From contig NC_070614.1 in NCBI RefSeq assembly GCF_027172205.1, positions 48,114,001-48,178,000 on the forward strand: 64,000 nucleotides of DNA, in the 5' to 3' direction. The notes beneath the pieces were generated by a model. The model searched no databases, was not told where the DNA came from, and saw only the letters and a program-made list of their open reading frames with translations. A program made the translations under genes and the position numbers. Shown here in pieces: positions 1 to 11,207 of the stretch. This DNA is from Podarcis raffonei (lineage: Eukaryota > Chordata > Lepidosauria > Squamata > Lacertidae). Each line of letters opens with the position of its first letter. The stretch's first letter is position 1.

Positions 1-1207
1 CACGGTCAGTAGAACAGAAAGTCTTTGGGTTTCTTATTGTATTGTTGAAAATATTGTTTAAGGAGGAAAATAATAAAAAATATTTCTTAAAAAAAAAACA
101 GATTTAGGAAACTTGAGGCCCTCATTGACAGTCTTCCATATTCCATATTAAGTCAGCTTATGCCAAATCAAATAAAGGGGATTGTTTAAAATTTACAGTT
201 TACAGTTTACGTTAACAGCTATAGGACACAGGATTACAATTCTGAAAGAAATTCCATGAAGGATTTTAAAGAAAAAGAAGGATTATATATGTCGGCAACT
301 GCTCTCAAAAATAAAGGATTGGTCTGTTAATCTTTTTGAGTTTATTTAAATGTAGAAAATAACTTTCTCTCTCCACTTAAATTATGTACAATACATTATC
401 ACACTTCAGCAAATCACCTTCAACCCATTGTTTGAATCAAGAGTGCTCAAAAGAGTGCCCAGCAGTGCTCAAAAATGCCCCCAGCTCTGAACACGAATTC
501 CGAAGGACCAGCTTTGATTGCGTATACACATTTTAAATCTGCTGTTATTTCTCTTAGTTCTGCTTAAAACCTAATGTGAGAATGATTGAATGACTGAATA
601 AATGAATACAATATTGGTGGGAATACCCAGAAGGAATATCATTTTGTAATGAATTGCTTAAAGCACAAGAATTCTGAAGAGAGTACAAAAAGAGCTTGAC
701 ACAGCTGCCCTGGAACCATTGGATGAGGAACTGTAAAATTTGGTTGCCTTGGATATAAAATGTAACACAGTTGGCCAGTGTCTCTGTTATTCTTAATATT
801 GGTGTTAAAAGTTTAAAAATATAAGGGAAAGTGATGAGATACAAGGTATCAAAGTGGGACAGCAAACCTATAAATTAAAGCATTTTCAGATGATGTAGTT
901 TTTGTTTGCAGAATACCCCTTGGTGACTGTCTCCTTGTCCATTCCTCTGTTGCTCTACAAAATAGAAAGAATTTTAGTATGGGAGAACGAAAGTCTCTTT
1001 AATGTCTGTCTGCTTAGAAGACTCAGACAGTGACTGAGAATGAGAAGCACTCATGGTTGGCCCTACTGGCCCAATTTTAGGCAGAAAAGGTCACCAAAGC
1101 AGTTTATATACATCAGAGGTCAAAACTCACTACTTTAAGACTTAAAATCAGTAAGACATGAAACTAAAGAAATGGGGATTTGAAGGGATATGTGGGGAGA
1201 CACTTAC
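1..1207 (-). other. Intron 1 of a V2R gene cut by the left window edge
   Basis: No exon is visible here. Stretches match intron 1 of V2R-3 (about 49830-51008) and partly of V2R-2 (about 29450-29851). The segment around 560-1100 is almost the same as 50340-50900, and the part near 120-340 resembles 29460-29710. The block ends at the splice donor of the exon at 1208-1422, so exons 2-6 of that gene should lie to the left of the window. ORFs on either strand here have no recognisable product. Confidence 0.7.
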
Positions 1208-1422
1208 TATGGAGCTTTGAACATATTCTGTGAAGGCTCTTCTTTGAAGAAAACTTCATCAAATACATAAAAGATTTGAGAAGAAATCCCACCGATGATA
1301 AGGTCACCTGGCTGGTACCACTCATGAGGAACAGGAACAGGATAACTGGTGGGACAGCTGGTAGTATTTGCTTTGTACACAAAAGCCACTTGCAAAAGCA
1401 GCAACAAAAAGAGATCAAGCAT
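1208..1422 (-). CDS. V2R exon 1, type A (partial gene)
   Basis: First coding exon of a type-2 vomeronasal receptor. The ATG at 1422-1420 opens a signal peptide ([18 protein letters not shown]), followed by the start of the extracellular ligand-binding domain with the V2R motifs [18 protein letters not shown] and [12 protein letters not shown]. The exon is 215 bases long and ends at a GTAAGT donor in phase 2, exactly as in V2R-2 and V2R-3. An upstream in-frame Met also exists, but the chosen start gives a clean signal peptide and equal length in all paralogs. It differs from V2R-3 exon 1 at only a few residues, so the two are recent duplicates. Exons 2-6 must lie beyond base 1, so whether the gene is intact is unknown. 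Confidence 0.85.
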
Positions 1423-1494
1423 CCTTGCAGTGCAGCTTATTTCCTCTTCCCACAAGCCTCTTAAGAAGTGGCTACTGGAAAGTCTCATGAGCTT

Positions 1495-1660
1495 TGATTA
1501 ATTGAACAAATTATAATAAATTGGATAATTGCATGGAGAGATAATAACTTTTTCAGAGTTTTAACTCACAGTGACACTTTTTAAAAATCACCATCATCAT
1601 CATAATGAGTGAAGCCATTTGTGGATGCAAAGCGACAAATCTTACAACAAAGACCACTTC
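1495..1660 (-). promoter_or_regulatory. Candidate V2R promoter-proximal block (type A copy 1)
   Basis: About 80 bases upstream of the ATG is a block with GGATAATTGCATGG followed by AGATAATAAC on the plus strand. The same block occurs upstream of every V2R exon 1 whose 5' flank is in the window (about 14330, 30140, 32205, 37692 and 51300). The TAATTG core is homeodomain-like; homeodomain sites are established promoter elements of olfactory-type chemoreceptor genes. Shared ancestry alone could also explain the similarity, so a regulatory role is inference. Confidence 0.35.
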
Positions 1661-2195
1661 TGAAACTCTAGATTAATGAAAGGACTGGGAAACCAACATT
1701 TCTCTACACAATAAATCTGTGGCAACACTCTTCTTCAAACACACAACCCCCCCACCCCCTTCCCAGATTCATCAACAAGAAAAGAATTAATCAATTGCTT
1801 TCCCAGGCTTGCTTTCTTTTTTCTTACCCCCCCCCCAAGTCTCTTATGTTAACATTATTTCCATACACACCAAACATTTTCTATATATACAAAACTGGGA
1901 TTATATAAACCCCTCAGACTTCCCCCTGTCCCACCCTGGTTTCCATATTTTATCCTCTTTTCTTGCATATAATTATCCATTCTATTTCATCTCCTTATTT
2001 ACTACTTTAATTCATTTTACTTCATAAATGTTATATCAAGGCTGCTAATGTTTCTAAATAGCTACAGTGGATTTGAAGGTACTGAACCAAATTGTCCCAT
2101 TCTTGTTTAAAAACTTTATCATCTTGATGTCTGATCTTCATGAGCATCTTTGCCCATTCAGCATAATCCATCATTTTGGTAATCCACTCTTATTT

Positions 2196-2370
2196 CTCTT
2201 CCTTCCACATGCTTTTCCAGGCCTTCAAGCCTTTCAGATAGTGTTTCATTTGCACTGGTAGCCTTCAGAATGAATTGCTCCTGCAATGCACATTTTGTGG
2301 GGCTGCCCCTGAGGCTGGCTTTTGCAGCTAGTGCAAAATGCAGTGGCTCACTTGCTGACTGGACTGCTGA
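2196..2370 (+). mobile_element. Short insertion (L2-like) with a 20-bp target duplication
   Basis: The 20-mer TTGGTAATCCACTCTTATTT occurs at 2176-2195 and again at 2371-2390. The V2R-3 flank at 51850 has it once, so the 175 bases between are an insertion. Near its right end the plus strand encodes LQLVQNAVAHLLTG, which resembles the L2/CR1 motif LQLVQNAAARLLTG, so a LINE fragment is likely. The exact family is not certain. Confidence 0.55.
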
Positions 2371-4139
2371 TTGGTAATCCACTCTTATTTTGTTGGGACC
2401 TTTTGCAGGGCTAGAGAAGTTCTGTACGTTACTCATCATCTGACTCAGATGACTATAGGGAGAAGTATTCTCTAGCCAGTGTAGCTCTGTACTATATTGT
2501 GGTAGATATCCTGCCATGGAAATTGTCTATTTTAAGACACGTCTTGTGTCATTCTCTCTATTGTCCCATTCATAGTTTATGACAATTCATGTTTCCCTTA
2601 TTTGAAGAAGCCCCAGAGATATTACTAGGAAGGAGTTCAGGATGTCCCACCATGCATTTACGTTGACATCCACAAAACATGCACCGCAAACACACACACA
2701 CAGCACCTTGAACATGCAAACCACAGTTTTTCAATACGTAAGTATCACCACAACTCTAGAAAATTCAACTGGCAGTATCCTTCAATTTAAGTGTCTGGAA
2801 GCAAGCAATTGCTTCAACAAACATTTGTTGAATAAACAGTCACATGCTAAAAGTAATTGTTTATACTTATCTATATACTTACCTATATACTGTCTGGTTT
2901 TATCCCGTTAGCTTGTATATGGCTCATTTCTGCAAGACGAGAGTGATATCGATCACTTCCTTTCCCTTTACCACATGGTGGTTACGGATCATGACGGAGG
3001 AGAAAAATTCTTGTGTGCCCTGGAGCACTTGTTCTACCAGCATGGGATCTGCTCATCCTTCACACAAAGAACGGAAAAAGCAGCTCATTCCGATATGCTC
3101 ATTGAACTTATGACATACTTGAAAGTTATTATGTGTGTCTCACAAATGACAAAGGCAATATTTTCATCATCTATGGAGATTCTCAGACATTGACCTGGCT
3201 GAGATTTGTTATATTTCTATGAGATTCTGGAAATAAGGAAAGGACATCATTTAGAAAGGTGTGGATCATGACAACACAAATTGATTTCGGATTATTGAGT
3301 TTTCAAAGGTATGGGGATCTTGATCTCTTTCAAGGTGCCATTTCCTTCACTATTCACTCAAAAGAGCTTCTTGAGTTCCATGAATTTCTTCAGATCATCA
3401 AACCTTACTGGTATCCAGGCGGTGGTTTTCTCAAGGACTTCTGGGAGCAAGCATTTCACTGTCCATTTCCAGATCTGCTCATGCAAAATATTGAAACATG
3501 TACAGGGGAGGAGAAGTTAGAGTGTCTTCCTGGGCATCTGTTTGAAATAGGCATGACTGGCCACAGCTACAATATCTACAATGCTGTCTTTGTTGTGGCT
3601 CATGCTTTGCATGCTATTTATTCATACAGATCAAAGCACAGAGCAGAAGACAAAAAGTTTGAACTTCAAGATCTGCAGCCTTGGCAGGTAACATATTTCA
3701 AACAAAATATTATTTCAATCTGCTAATTGCCCCAAGCCTGAACTTCATGAAATATCACACTTTTAAGGTGATAGAATTTTGTAACTTTTCTATCTGCTAT
3801 ATGAAAATAGCTCATTTTTCATACTTGGTCTGTGTTAAGTGCAGATTCATAAGCAATATTCATAAAGAAGGGAGTAATATAATGCAAATAAAATATTATT
3901 TCAGTCAGCCAATTACTCCAAGGCCAGACGTCAAGTGATAACATTCTGTGAGTGCCCCCCTTTCCTGTATATTTCACATCTACCTGTACAGTATCTTAGT
4001 CATCTATTGCTGTGTTATAACTTTTCCTGATGCTCTTGAAGGAGACGCATTCATCATTCATGAAGAATGCTTTTTCTATTGTATGGAGACAATAACTAAG
4101 TAATAGAACATGTATTGTTTGCAAAAGTCAGATAGTTGT

Positions 4140-5725
4140 TTATTTCCTTGACATCTGATGCTTGGAAACGTACTGGGAGCAAGTGTAGGTCTTTCAAGAC
4201 TGGTGTTATGTGGTCTCAGTGGCTGCTTCCAGTCACCAGTCTAGCTGCCACATTCTGGATTAGTTGTAGTTTTCGGGTCACCTTCAAAGGTAGCCCCACA
4301 TAGAGCTCAATGCAGTAATCCAAGCGAGAGATAACTAGAGCATGCACCGCTCTGGTGAGACAGTCCGCGGGTGATGGAGCTGGTGAACAGGTGCCCTGGA
4401 CACAGAACTGACCCGCACCTCTATGGACAGCTGTGAGTCCAAAATGACTCCCAGGCTGCGCATCTGCTCCTTCAGGGGCACAGTTACCCCATTCAGGACC
4501 AGCGGCTGCATGTAGATGTTGAAAAGCATGGGGGAGAGGACAGAACCCTGAGGCACCCCACAAGTGAGAGCCCAGGGGTCTGAACACTCATAACAGTGCC
4601 CCCAGCTCACAGCCCCTCTGGATGGTCCATAAGGATGTTATGGTCAATGATATCTAAAGCCACTGAGTGATCCAGCAGAACTAGGAAATAGCTCTCACCT
4701 TTGTCCCTAGCCCACCAGAGATCATTGAACAGCGTGACCAAGGTAGTTTCATTCCCATGATGAGGCCTGAATCCCGACTGGAAGGGATCCAAATGGTCCG
4801 CTTCTTCCAGGCGTGCCTGGAGTTGTTCAGCAACCACTTGCTTAATCACCTTGCCCAAGAATGGAAGATTTGAGACTGGGCAATAGTTGGCCATATTGGC
4901 TGGGTCTAGAGATGTTTTTTTAAGAAGCAATTTAATGACCGCCTCTTTCAGCAGGTCTGGGAAGGCTCCCTCACAGAGAGAAGTATTCACCACCTCGTGA
5001 AGCCCATCTCCCAGCCCTTCCTTGCTAGCTTTCATAAGCCAGGATGGGCAAGGATCAAGGAGACAGGTGCTTGGTTTCACCCCTCCAAGCAGCCTGTCTA
5101 CATCCTCGGAGGTAACAGATTGGAATTGATCCCATGCAACTTGACTAGACAGGACTCTAGCACTTTCCCACCCCACCCCTGCTCCCAAAGTGGAGTCTAC
5201 CTCTTCCTGAATCTGAGTGACTTTATCTGCAAAAACAATCAGTGCAGGAGATCATGTGGACCATAATGGGCCCTGATGGAGCAGGTGGTTCCGCTAAATT
5301 GCGAACCACCTGAAAGAGTCTTCTGCTGCTGTTTTCTGTAGATGCAATAGAGGCAGTGAAGAACAGCTCTTGTTTATTCAGAGGCCACAATAGAACTGAA
5401 CTGAAGAGCTCAGTCAGTCTGCTTATATAGAGCTCCAGAACAACGTAACTGTTGCAACTTTCTAAAACTATCCAATCACTGAACGTCACTTTCGATCCTT
5501 CATTTGCATAACTATCTACAGTATCCCCCTGCTGGCCCAGGGTGAGAACTTCAGTACATAACAATTGTTTCATTGCCCTCAGATCCATGGAAAACCATGG
5601 AGCTGTCCGGGCTCCATGCAATCAAAGAGGGCGCTTTGCAGCCAAACAGTCAATAGCCCTGGTTAACTCCACATTCCAACAGGCCACCAGGGAATCAGCT
5701 GAAAGGCCATCTCCAGGCAGGGTTA
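4140..5725 (-). mobile_element. L2-type LINE, reverse transcriptase remnant
   Basis: Minus-strand open segments at 4216-5188 carry non-LTR reverse transcriptase motifs in order: NYCPVSNLPFLGKVIKQVVA, FQSGFRPHHGNETTLVTL, LLDHSVALDIIDHNIL, LTCGVPQGSVLSPMLFNIY, then SRLDYCIELYVGLPLKVTRK and LQLIQNVAARLVTG. This order and wording is typical of the L2/CR1 group of squamate LINEs. The stretch that should carry the catalytic YADD box is missing between FNIY and the SLGVILDSQ motif, and several frames are used, so it cannot be active. The 5' part (about 5564-5725) encodes the linker LTRAIDCLAAKRPL. It is inserted in intron 4 of the inverted V2R pseudogene. Ends are approximate. Confidence 0.75.
5357..5563 (-). 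mobile_element. Probable solo LTR inside the L2 LINE
   Basis: On the minus strand this segment starts TGTTATGTACTG, the same start as the Gypsy LTRs at 15810 and 20348. It contains a TATA-like CTCTATATAAGCAGAC and an AATAAA near its end, and it interrupts the L2 reading frame. No internal region is present, so it reads as a solo LTR of a Gypsy-like family. The inner boundary is uncertain by about 20 bases and I could not see a clean target duplication. Confidence 0.45.
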
Positions 5726-6300
5726 AAATGAAGTCCTGGTGAACTGTTTTTCAATTGTTTTGCAGCATTTTGCATTACAAACTGTGCATTTTGGGGAGCC
5801 CTCATTATGTGTGGCTGACCTGACCAACTTAGTGCCCTACTGGTCACCCACAATTCACAAATGCAAAAGTTTGGCACAGGTTTGGTGTGAATTGAACAAT
5901 ATTGGATTGGGGTTGTCCAGTATTGCACCATGTTGGGGAAGTCAGACAATATTTTGGGGAACCTTAGAATGTGATTTTTTTCCTGCAAAATGATTGCAAA
6001 GTTTGTCATAGGTTTGAAGGGATCCCAAATAATGAGATTCATAGTTAACGCAGCTGCATACTGCAGCTTTTTTATATTAACCCTTTGTTTGCTGTGTAGT
6101 GAACTTCATTAATTGAAATCAAATAAGCAATTAGTTTATCTGATCTCCTAAACTGCTTTTCTGCTATGGATAGGTGATTCCCTTTTCTCTGTGTAATGAC
6201 CACTGCCACGCTGGGAATCAGAAGAAAACGAAAGAAGGGGAAAAGTTTTGCTGCTATGGTTGTGTTCCATGTCCAGAAGGGGAAATTTCAAACCAGGATG

Positions 6301-7549
6301 GTGAGTTATGTAGCACTCATATTTGTCATCCTGTGAGAAAACTGGCAAGGCTAGACTACAGCATTTGAGGGGGTTATTTTAGTGCAAAAATGAGTAAGGA
6401 GCAACATGATAAAAATGGATTAAATTGTTCCATGCATTGGAAAATAGGGTAGAAATAATACTAGATCTCAGGGACATCAGAGGAAATTGAGTGTTGGATG
6501 ATTCAGAACAGGCAAAAGAAAACTAAGATCTTCATGAAGTACATGATTAAGCTATGGAATTTGTTCCCTCAAAAGGCAATGATGGGCACAGATTTTGAAG
6601 CCTTCAAATGAGTATTAGACAAACTCATGGAGAATATTAATGGCTATGATCTCTGATGGCTTTGCTGTGCCTCCATCACATTTTCTTTGTGGATACAAAG
6701 CAGGAAATCCTGAAATAAAGGCCACTTGTAGAATCTTGGTTTTTCTATGAGCCCTTTGAATTGCTCACACAGTAAATGCCACACAATACCAACAAACAGT
6801 GGGGTATTCAACAATATTGTTGCCATATTGTATTATATTTCTCTCCACCATAACAGTGTCTGCCTTGAAATCTTGTGTCTCTCTCTTTAAGAGGAATGCA
6901 ATTTCACTTCTGCAGCCCGCACTCACAGAAAAGACAGAGAGTTAAAAGTAAGATAAAATGTTTATTCTTAATCACCAGAGCATCCTTATCCATTTATCCA
7001 TTTGTAATCTTTCTTAATCTCAAAAAAATTATATGTCTTCGGTATTATCTTACAGTCTGCTATTTATTGTTAGCTAATATCTCTTCTTGGGCCAGCATTC
7101 AATTGACATTCCTGATGAAAATTAATTGGCAGGCAGGGTAATCCAAGTTATAATCTCAAAGGATTCCAGTCTCAAAAATAGTTAAAAGAAGGGAGGCTCA
7201 GCTGACCTGAGGTCATCAGAGCTAACCTACAAACTATTAGGCAGTATCTGGGCAAAATTGTGGATTATCATTGCAAAACTTTATCTGCATCCAAAAAGTT
7301 CTCATACTCAGTTTAAAGAACAGCCTTCATCACAGCATGTGAGATTAATCTCCCTATCACACAAGGGAGGGTGTACTAACAAAGATATATGTCTTGGCTG
7401 TCAACAGGAGTGTTAACCAGCAAAATTTCCTCCAAGAAGTCAATATGTAATTAAATTTGAATGAACTTTTGTAAATAGTATAAATGAATTATGCATAAAC
7501 CTTACCCTTCATTTATAACAATAAAATGATGGAAAATCAAAGAGATGCC
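6301..7549. other. Spacer between the inverted pseudogene and V2R-1
   Basis: No gene seen. The part at about 6440-6660 matches, in inverted orientation, the old repeat in intron 5 of V2R-4 (57600-58075), so it is remaining pseudogene intron. No exon 6 homologue follows. From about 7430 the sequence resembles the 3' flanks of V2R-2 (20840-20930) and V2R-3 (42200-42290), sharing GTAAATAGTATAAATGAA, so it is probably the V2R-1 3' untranslated region or its flank. The rest (about 6660-7430) is AT-rich and unassigned. Confidence 0.5.
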
Positions 7550-10500
7550 TTAATTCTTTCTCCTTATTAGTTGCTCTCTGTTGTTCAGCTCTGGCCTCAG
7601 CATGATAATATAGCATTTCGGGGCAAAGATGCAGCACAGTAAGCCAGCACTGGAGGCCAAGATGGAGAAGATCTCCACCATCACCATGTACTTCCCTTTG
7701 GTGCTCAGGTAGGTTGGGACAAAGCACAACCAAACACTGCAAAAGAGCAACATGCTGAAAGTAATGAACTTGGCTTCATTGAAACTGTCAGGTAATTTGC
7801 GGGCCAGGAATGCTGCCAGGAAGCTGAAGAAAGCCAGGAGACCCATGTAGCCCAGGACACAGGAAAACAAGGTCACCGACCCTTCATTACATTGCACAGT
7901 GATTTCTTCCATTAGTGAGTGCATGTCTAAAGCTGGGAATGGGGGAGAAGTTGTCAACCAGAGAGTGCAAAGACTTGCCTGGATGAGGGAGCAGGAAAGG
8001 ACAATGCAGTTGCTCAGTCTTTTCCCCACCCACTTCCTCATTCTGGACCCTGGCTTGGAGGCCATGAACACTACAACTACAGTAATAGTTTTGGCCAGCA
8101 CACAAGAAAGAGCCATGGAGAAGATGATGCCAAAAGCAGGTTGTCTGAGAAAGCAGGTTATTTCTCCTGGTTTGCCAAGGAATAACAAAGAAGATTGAAA
8201 GCAGAGCAGCAGAGAGATGAGGAGAGTGTAGGTGAGATCTCTGTTGTTGGCTTTGACAACGGGTGTTTCTCTGTTCTTCACAAAAGATAAAAATACTAAA
8301 GTTGTGACAATGGAGAAACAAATAGCAATTGAGGCTAAGCTGATCCCTAAGGGTTCTTCATACGAAAGAAAGCTCATCGTTTTGGAGATGCATCCATGTT
8401 TGTTCCTGTTTGGATATTGGTCTACTGGGCATCTGAAACAGTCATCCATATCTGACAAATAGAAGCAAGTCACATTCTAAAGACAAATCATTTACTCAGA
8501 ACTAAATACTCCCAGGACTGCCTATCCCCTTATGAACTGTACCAGAAGTTACTATTGCCATCTCAGGCTCGCCTCATCGCCCCTCTACAAGAGATCTTTT
8601 GTGTGGTGGCTCCCCATTTGTGGAATTGCTCTCACCAGGAAGGCTCCTATGGCAATATCATTATATCTCTTGGGGTACAAGGCAAAAATTTACTTCTACA
8701 ACCAAGCCTTTGCCATTTAACTATATGTGGCCTTTTAAAAGAGGGTGGAATGTTTTCAATGTATTTCTCTTTCCTATTGGCTTTAATATATGTATGTGGG
8801 GTTTATTATTTATTTTAAGGTTGGCAGAAGACATTTTGTCACCTGACGCAGATCCCAAATGGCATCAGAAGGAAGAAAATTCACATTGGTATCTTCTCCC
8901 CCTGTTCATTCTGCTTTCTCAAGCAGTCGTCTCACCTTTCCTCATGGGTAGCTTGGCCTGGGATTAAGATCCATACTGGGATCTGCTGCCCTGCTGGACC
9001 TTGCTGGTGGACATTTTTCAAGTTGTCCTTGGGAAGATATTGAAAGTCAACAGAGAAACATTCCAAACAGCATGGTATTTAAATAAACCAATTAGATCTA
9101 AAGACGCAAACCATCCTATTCCTATCCAGTAAAAATAAAACATGAATTCTATGTCACAAACCATTCTGGTCTGAAATCTTCCCTTCTGGACATGGAGCAC
9201 AGTCATAGCAGCAAAATTTCTCCCCTTCCTTCCTTTTCTTCTGGTGACCAGGGGAGCAGCAGTCATTACACACAGAAATAGGCACCACCTATCCATAAGG
9301 AGGAAAGAAAATTCAGATGGGAGAAATTCTCCATTCCTCACTACAAAAAGATATTTAATTTCTTTGTTTGTTTTATATTTTGCTCACGAACTTGAAATAC
9401 AATCCCAGAAATTTTAAATATAAAGCTGTCTTATAAAAGTACCTGTCCTAAAAAAATTCTCTTAAAAGTGTGTGGGGGGGTGATCATTGGTTCATCTTGC
9501 TGCTTTTGATTACAGACCAGTGTTATTTTCAAAGTCTACTTGGAGATTCAGAGGATTGAACTTAGGACCTTTGTATTTCAACCATTTTGTTTTTCAGATA
9601 TAGCCTGCAGGGCCCACAAAAATACTTCAGGACCCATACCTGGTTAAAACCCTTGTGCCATGTAATCTTGTCCTCCTGAATGATGATTCTTCTTGCTTCA
9701 AGAGCATCATTGTCCACCTGACCAACTTTCACTCGAAGGAAGGACTTGTTTGGGAATGTGACTATGTTCATGATGTCAAGCGCACCTCCGGTTTGCTTTT
9801 TACCATTGAAACTCACTGTTTCTCCAGCAGAGTTGTTAAATGCAATGTCAAGAAGAAAAGGGTGGAGCTGATTGAAACATAACAAGACATAAAGGGGTAA
9901 AAAGCATTAAATTTGCAAGTATGGTTTAGTAAAGTTAAGCCTTAGAATCCCTTCCCACTATGCAATTCTATGGTTCCATGATTCTAGGTTTCTCCGGGAA
10001 TAAATTGTACTTGTGGATGATAATCTTGGTGGTCTCCTTTTGGACCTCTAAAGCCATTGAATTAAGAAGAATTTGATTTCAACACTTTACCTTGAAAGGT
10101 TGCAGATTCTGATGTTCATATTTTTTATCTCGGGCCATTGCTCTCTGCTTTGCTCTCGTTGAGTAAATGACATGCAAAGCATGAGCCACAACATAGACAG
10201 CATTGTAGATACTGTAGCTGTGGCCAGTCATGCCCATTTCAAACTGAGGTCCAGGAAGGCTCATTAGCGCCTCATCCCCAGTACATGATTCATTGGCTTC
10301 CGTTGTCAAACTGGGGTTTGGGAATGTACAGTCAAATGCTTGCTCCCAGAAGTCCCTAAGAAAACCATCTCCTTCTGTTTTAACAGGCTTAATGCTCTGA
10401 AGAAATTCATTGAACCCTGGAGGCTCTTTTGAATGAATTGTGAAGGAAATGGAACCTTGAAAGGTCTGAAGATCTAAAAGCTTTTGGAAAGCCACTAATA

Positions 10501-11173
10501 TGAAATCAATCTGGGTTGTTATGATCCACACCTTTCTAAATGATGAGCTTCCCTTCTTTTCAGAATCTCCTAGAACTAGTACAGCTCCCATCCATATAAG
10601 GGTTAAAGATTCTCCAAAGATTATACATGCACTGACTTTTTCATCTGTTAAAGAGAGATAAATATTGAAGAGCACATCCACAGTTTCACTCAGCTTATCT
10701 ATATTGGCTACGTGTGGTATTTTATGTGTGAAGGATGAACAGATTCCGTGCCTAGAAAGCAATGGTTCCAAAGTCTGCAAGAAATTTTCTCCACCGTCAC
10801 CTTCCAAAACAAAAAGTCCAATCCATTTCCATCCAAAATGCTTTAATAAGCTGATGATCCCAATAGACTGATGGCTGTTATTGGGAACCAAGTGGTAAAA
10901 GGAAAGGAACTGGTCTGCATCACTCTCCCCTGGAGGAAATGACCCATATGTGAGCTAAAAGGAAGTGTACAAACATTATAGAGTTACCTATGGATGAACC
11001 TTCATTTTGATCCTGTGCCTGTTCATTCAACAAAGATTAAGTCAGAGCCATTCATAGGTTCAAGAACAGTTCAACCCAAGGACTCTCCTAGATAATTTTT
11101 TTCTATTGTTATGGTGATTTTTAAAAATTTGAATATTTTCCTTCACCATATATATATATGTGTGTGTGTAGGT

Positions 11174-11207
<34 letters not shown>

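Larger units (their letters stand above)
1423..2400. other. 5' flank of the left-edge V2R, shared with V2R-2 and V2R-3
   Basis: No gene. From 1500 the sequence parallels 30140 onward and 51300 onward, upstream of the other type A genes. It includes a pyrimidine-rich tract (about 1740-2060) with a C homopolymer that recurs at about 30440-30720 and, shorter, at 51530-51720. The similarity to the V2R-3 flank continues to about 2400, interrupted by an insertion at 2196-2370. Beyond about 2400 the sequence instead matches intron 2 of V2R-4 in inverted orientation, so a rearrangement junction lies near 2400. Confidence 0.6.
2912..6300 (+). pseudogene. Inverted V2R pseudogene (type B), exons 3, 4 remnant and 5
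   Basis: The only V2R copy on the plus strand. Exon 3 (2912-3687) starts after a TTAG acceptor and ends at CAG/GTAACA. It is 776 bases against 858 in V2R-4: about 25 codons are missing near 2971, and frame changes and a stop fall between about 3105 and 3255. The second half stays open ([16 protein letters not shown] ... [12 protein letters not shown]). Exon 4 survives only as about 4027-4070 (DALEGDAFIIHEE). Exon 5 (6174-6300) is a full, open 127-base exon with the cysteine pattern of V2R-4. Exons 1, 2 and 6 are absent. Intron 4 matches V2R-4 intron 4 and is split by an L2 LINE. It is an inverted duplicate of a V2R-4-like gene, and clearly dead. Confidence 0.85.

Noticed and set aside
554-865. 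ORF of 103 codons on the minus strand in the left-edge intron
   Set aside because: AT-rich, no family features, no support from the homologous V2R-3 intron beyond general similarity; taken as chance.
7887-8321. Long alternative-frame ORFs inside V2R exon 6 (also at 21267-21815 and 42688-42897)
   Set aside because: They overlap the seven-helix exon in another frame and exist in each paralog because the exon itself is conserved.
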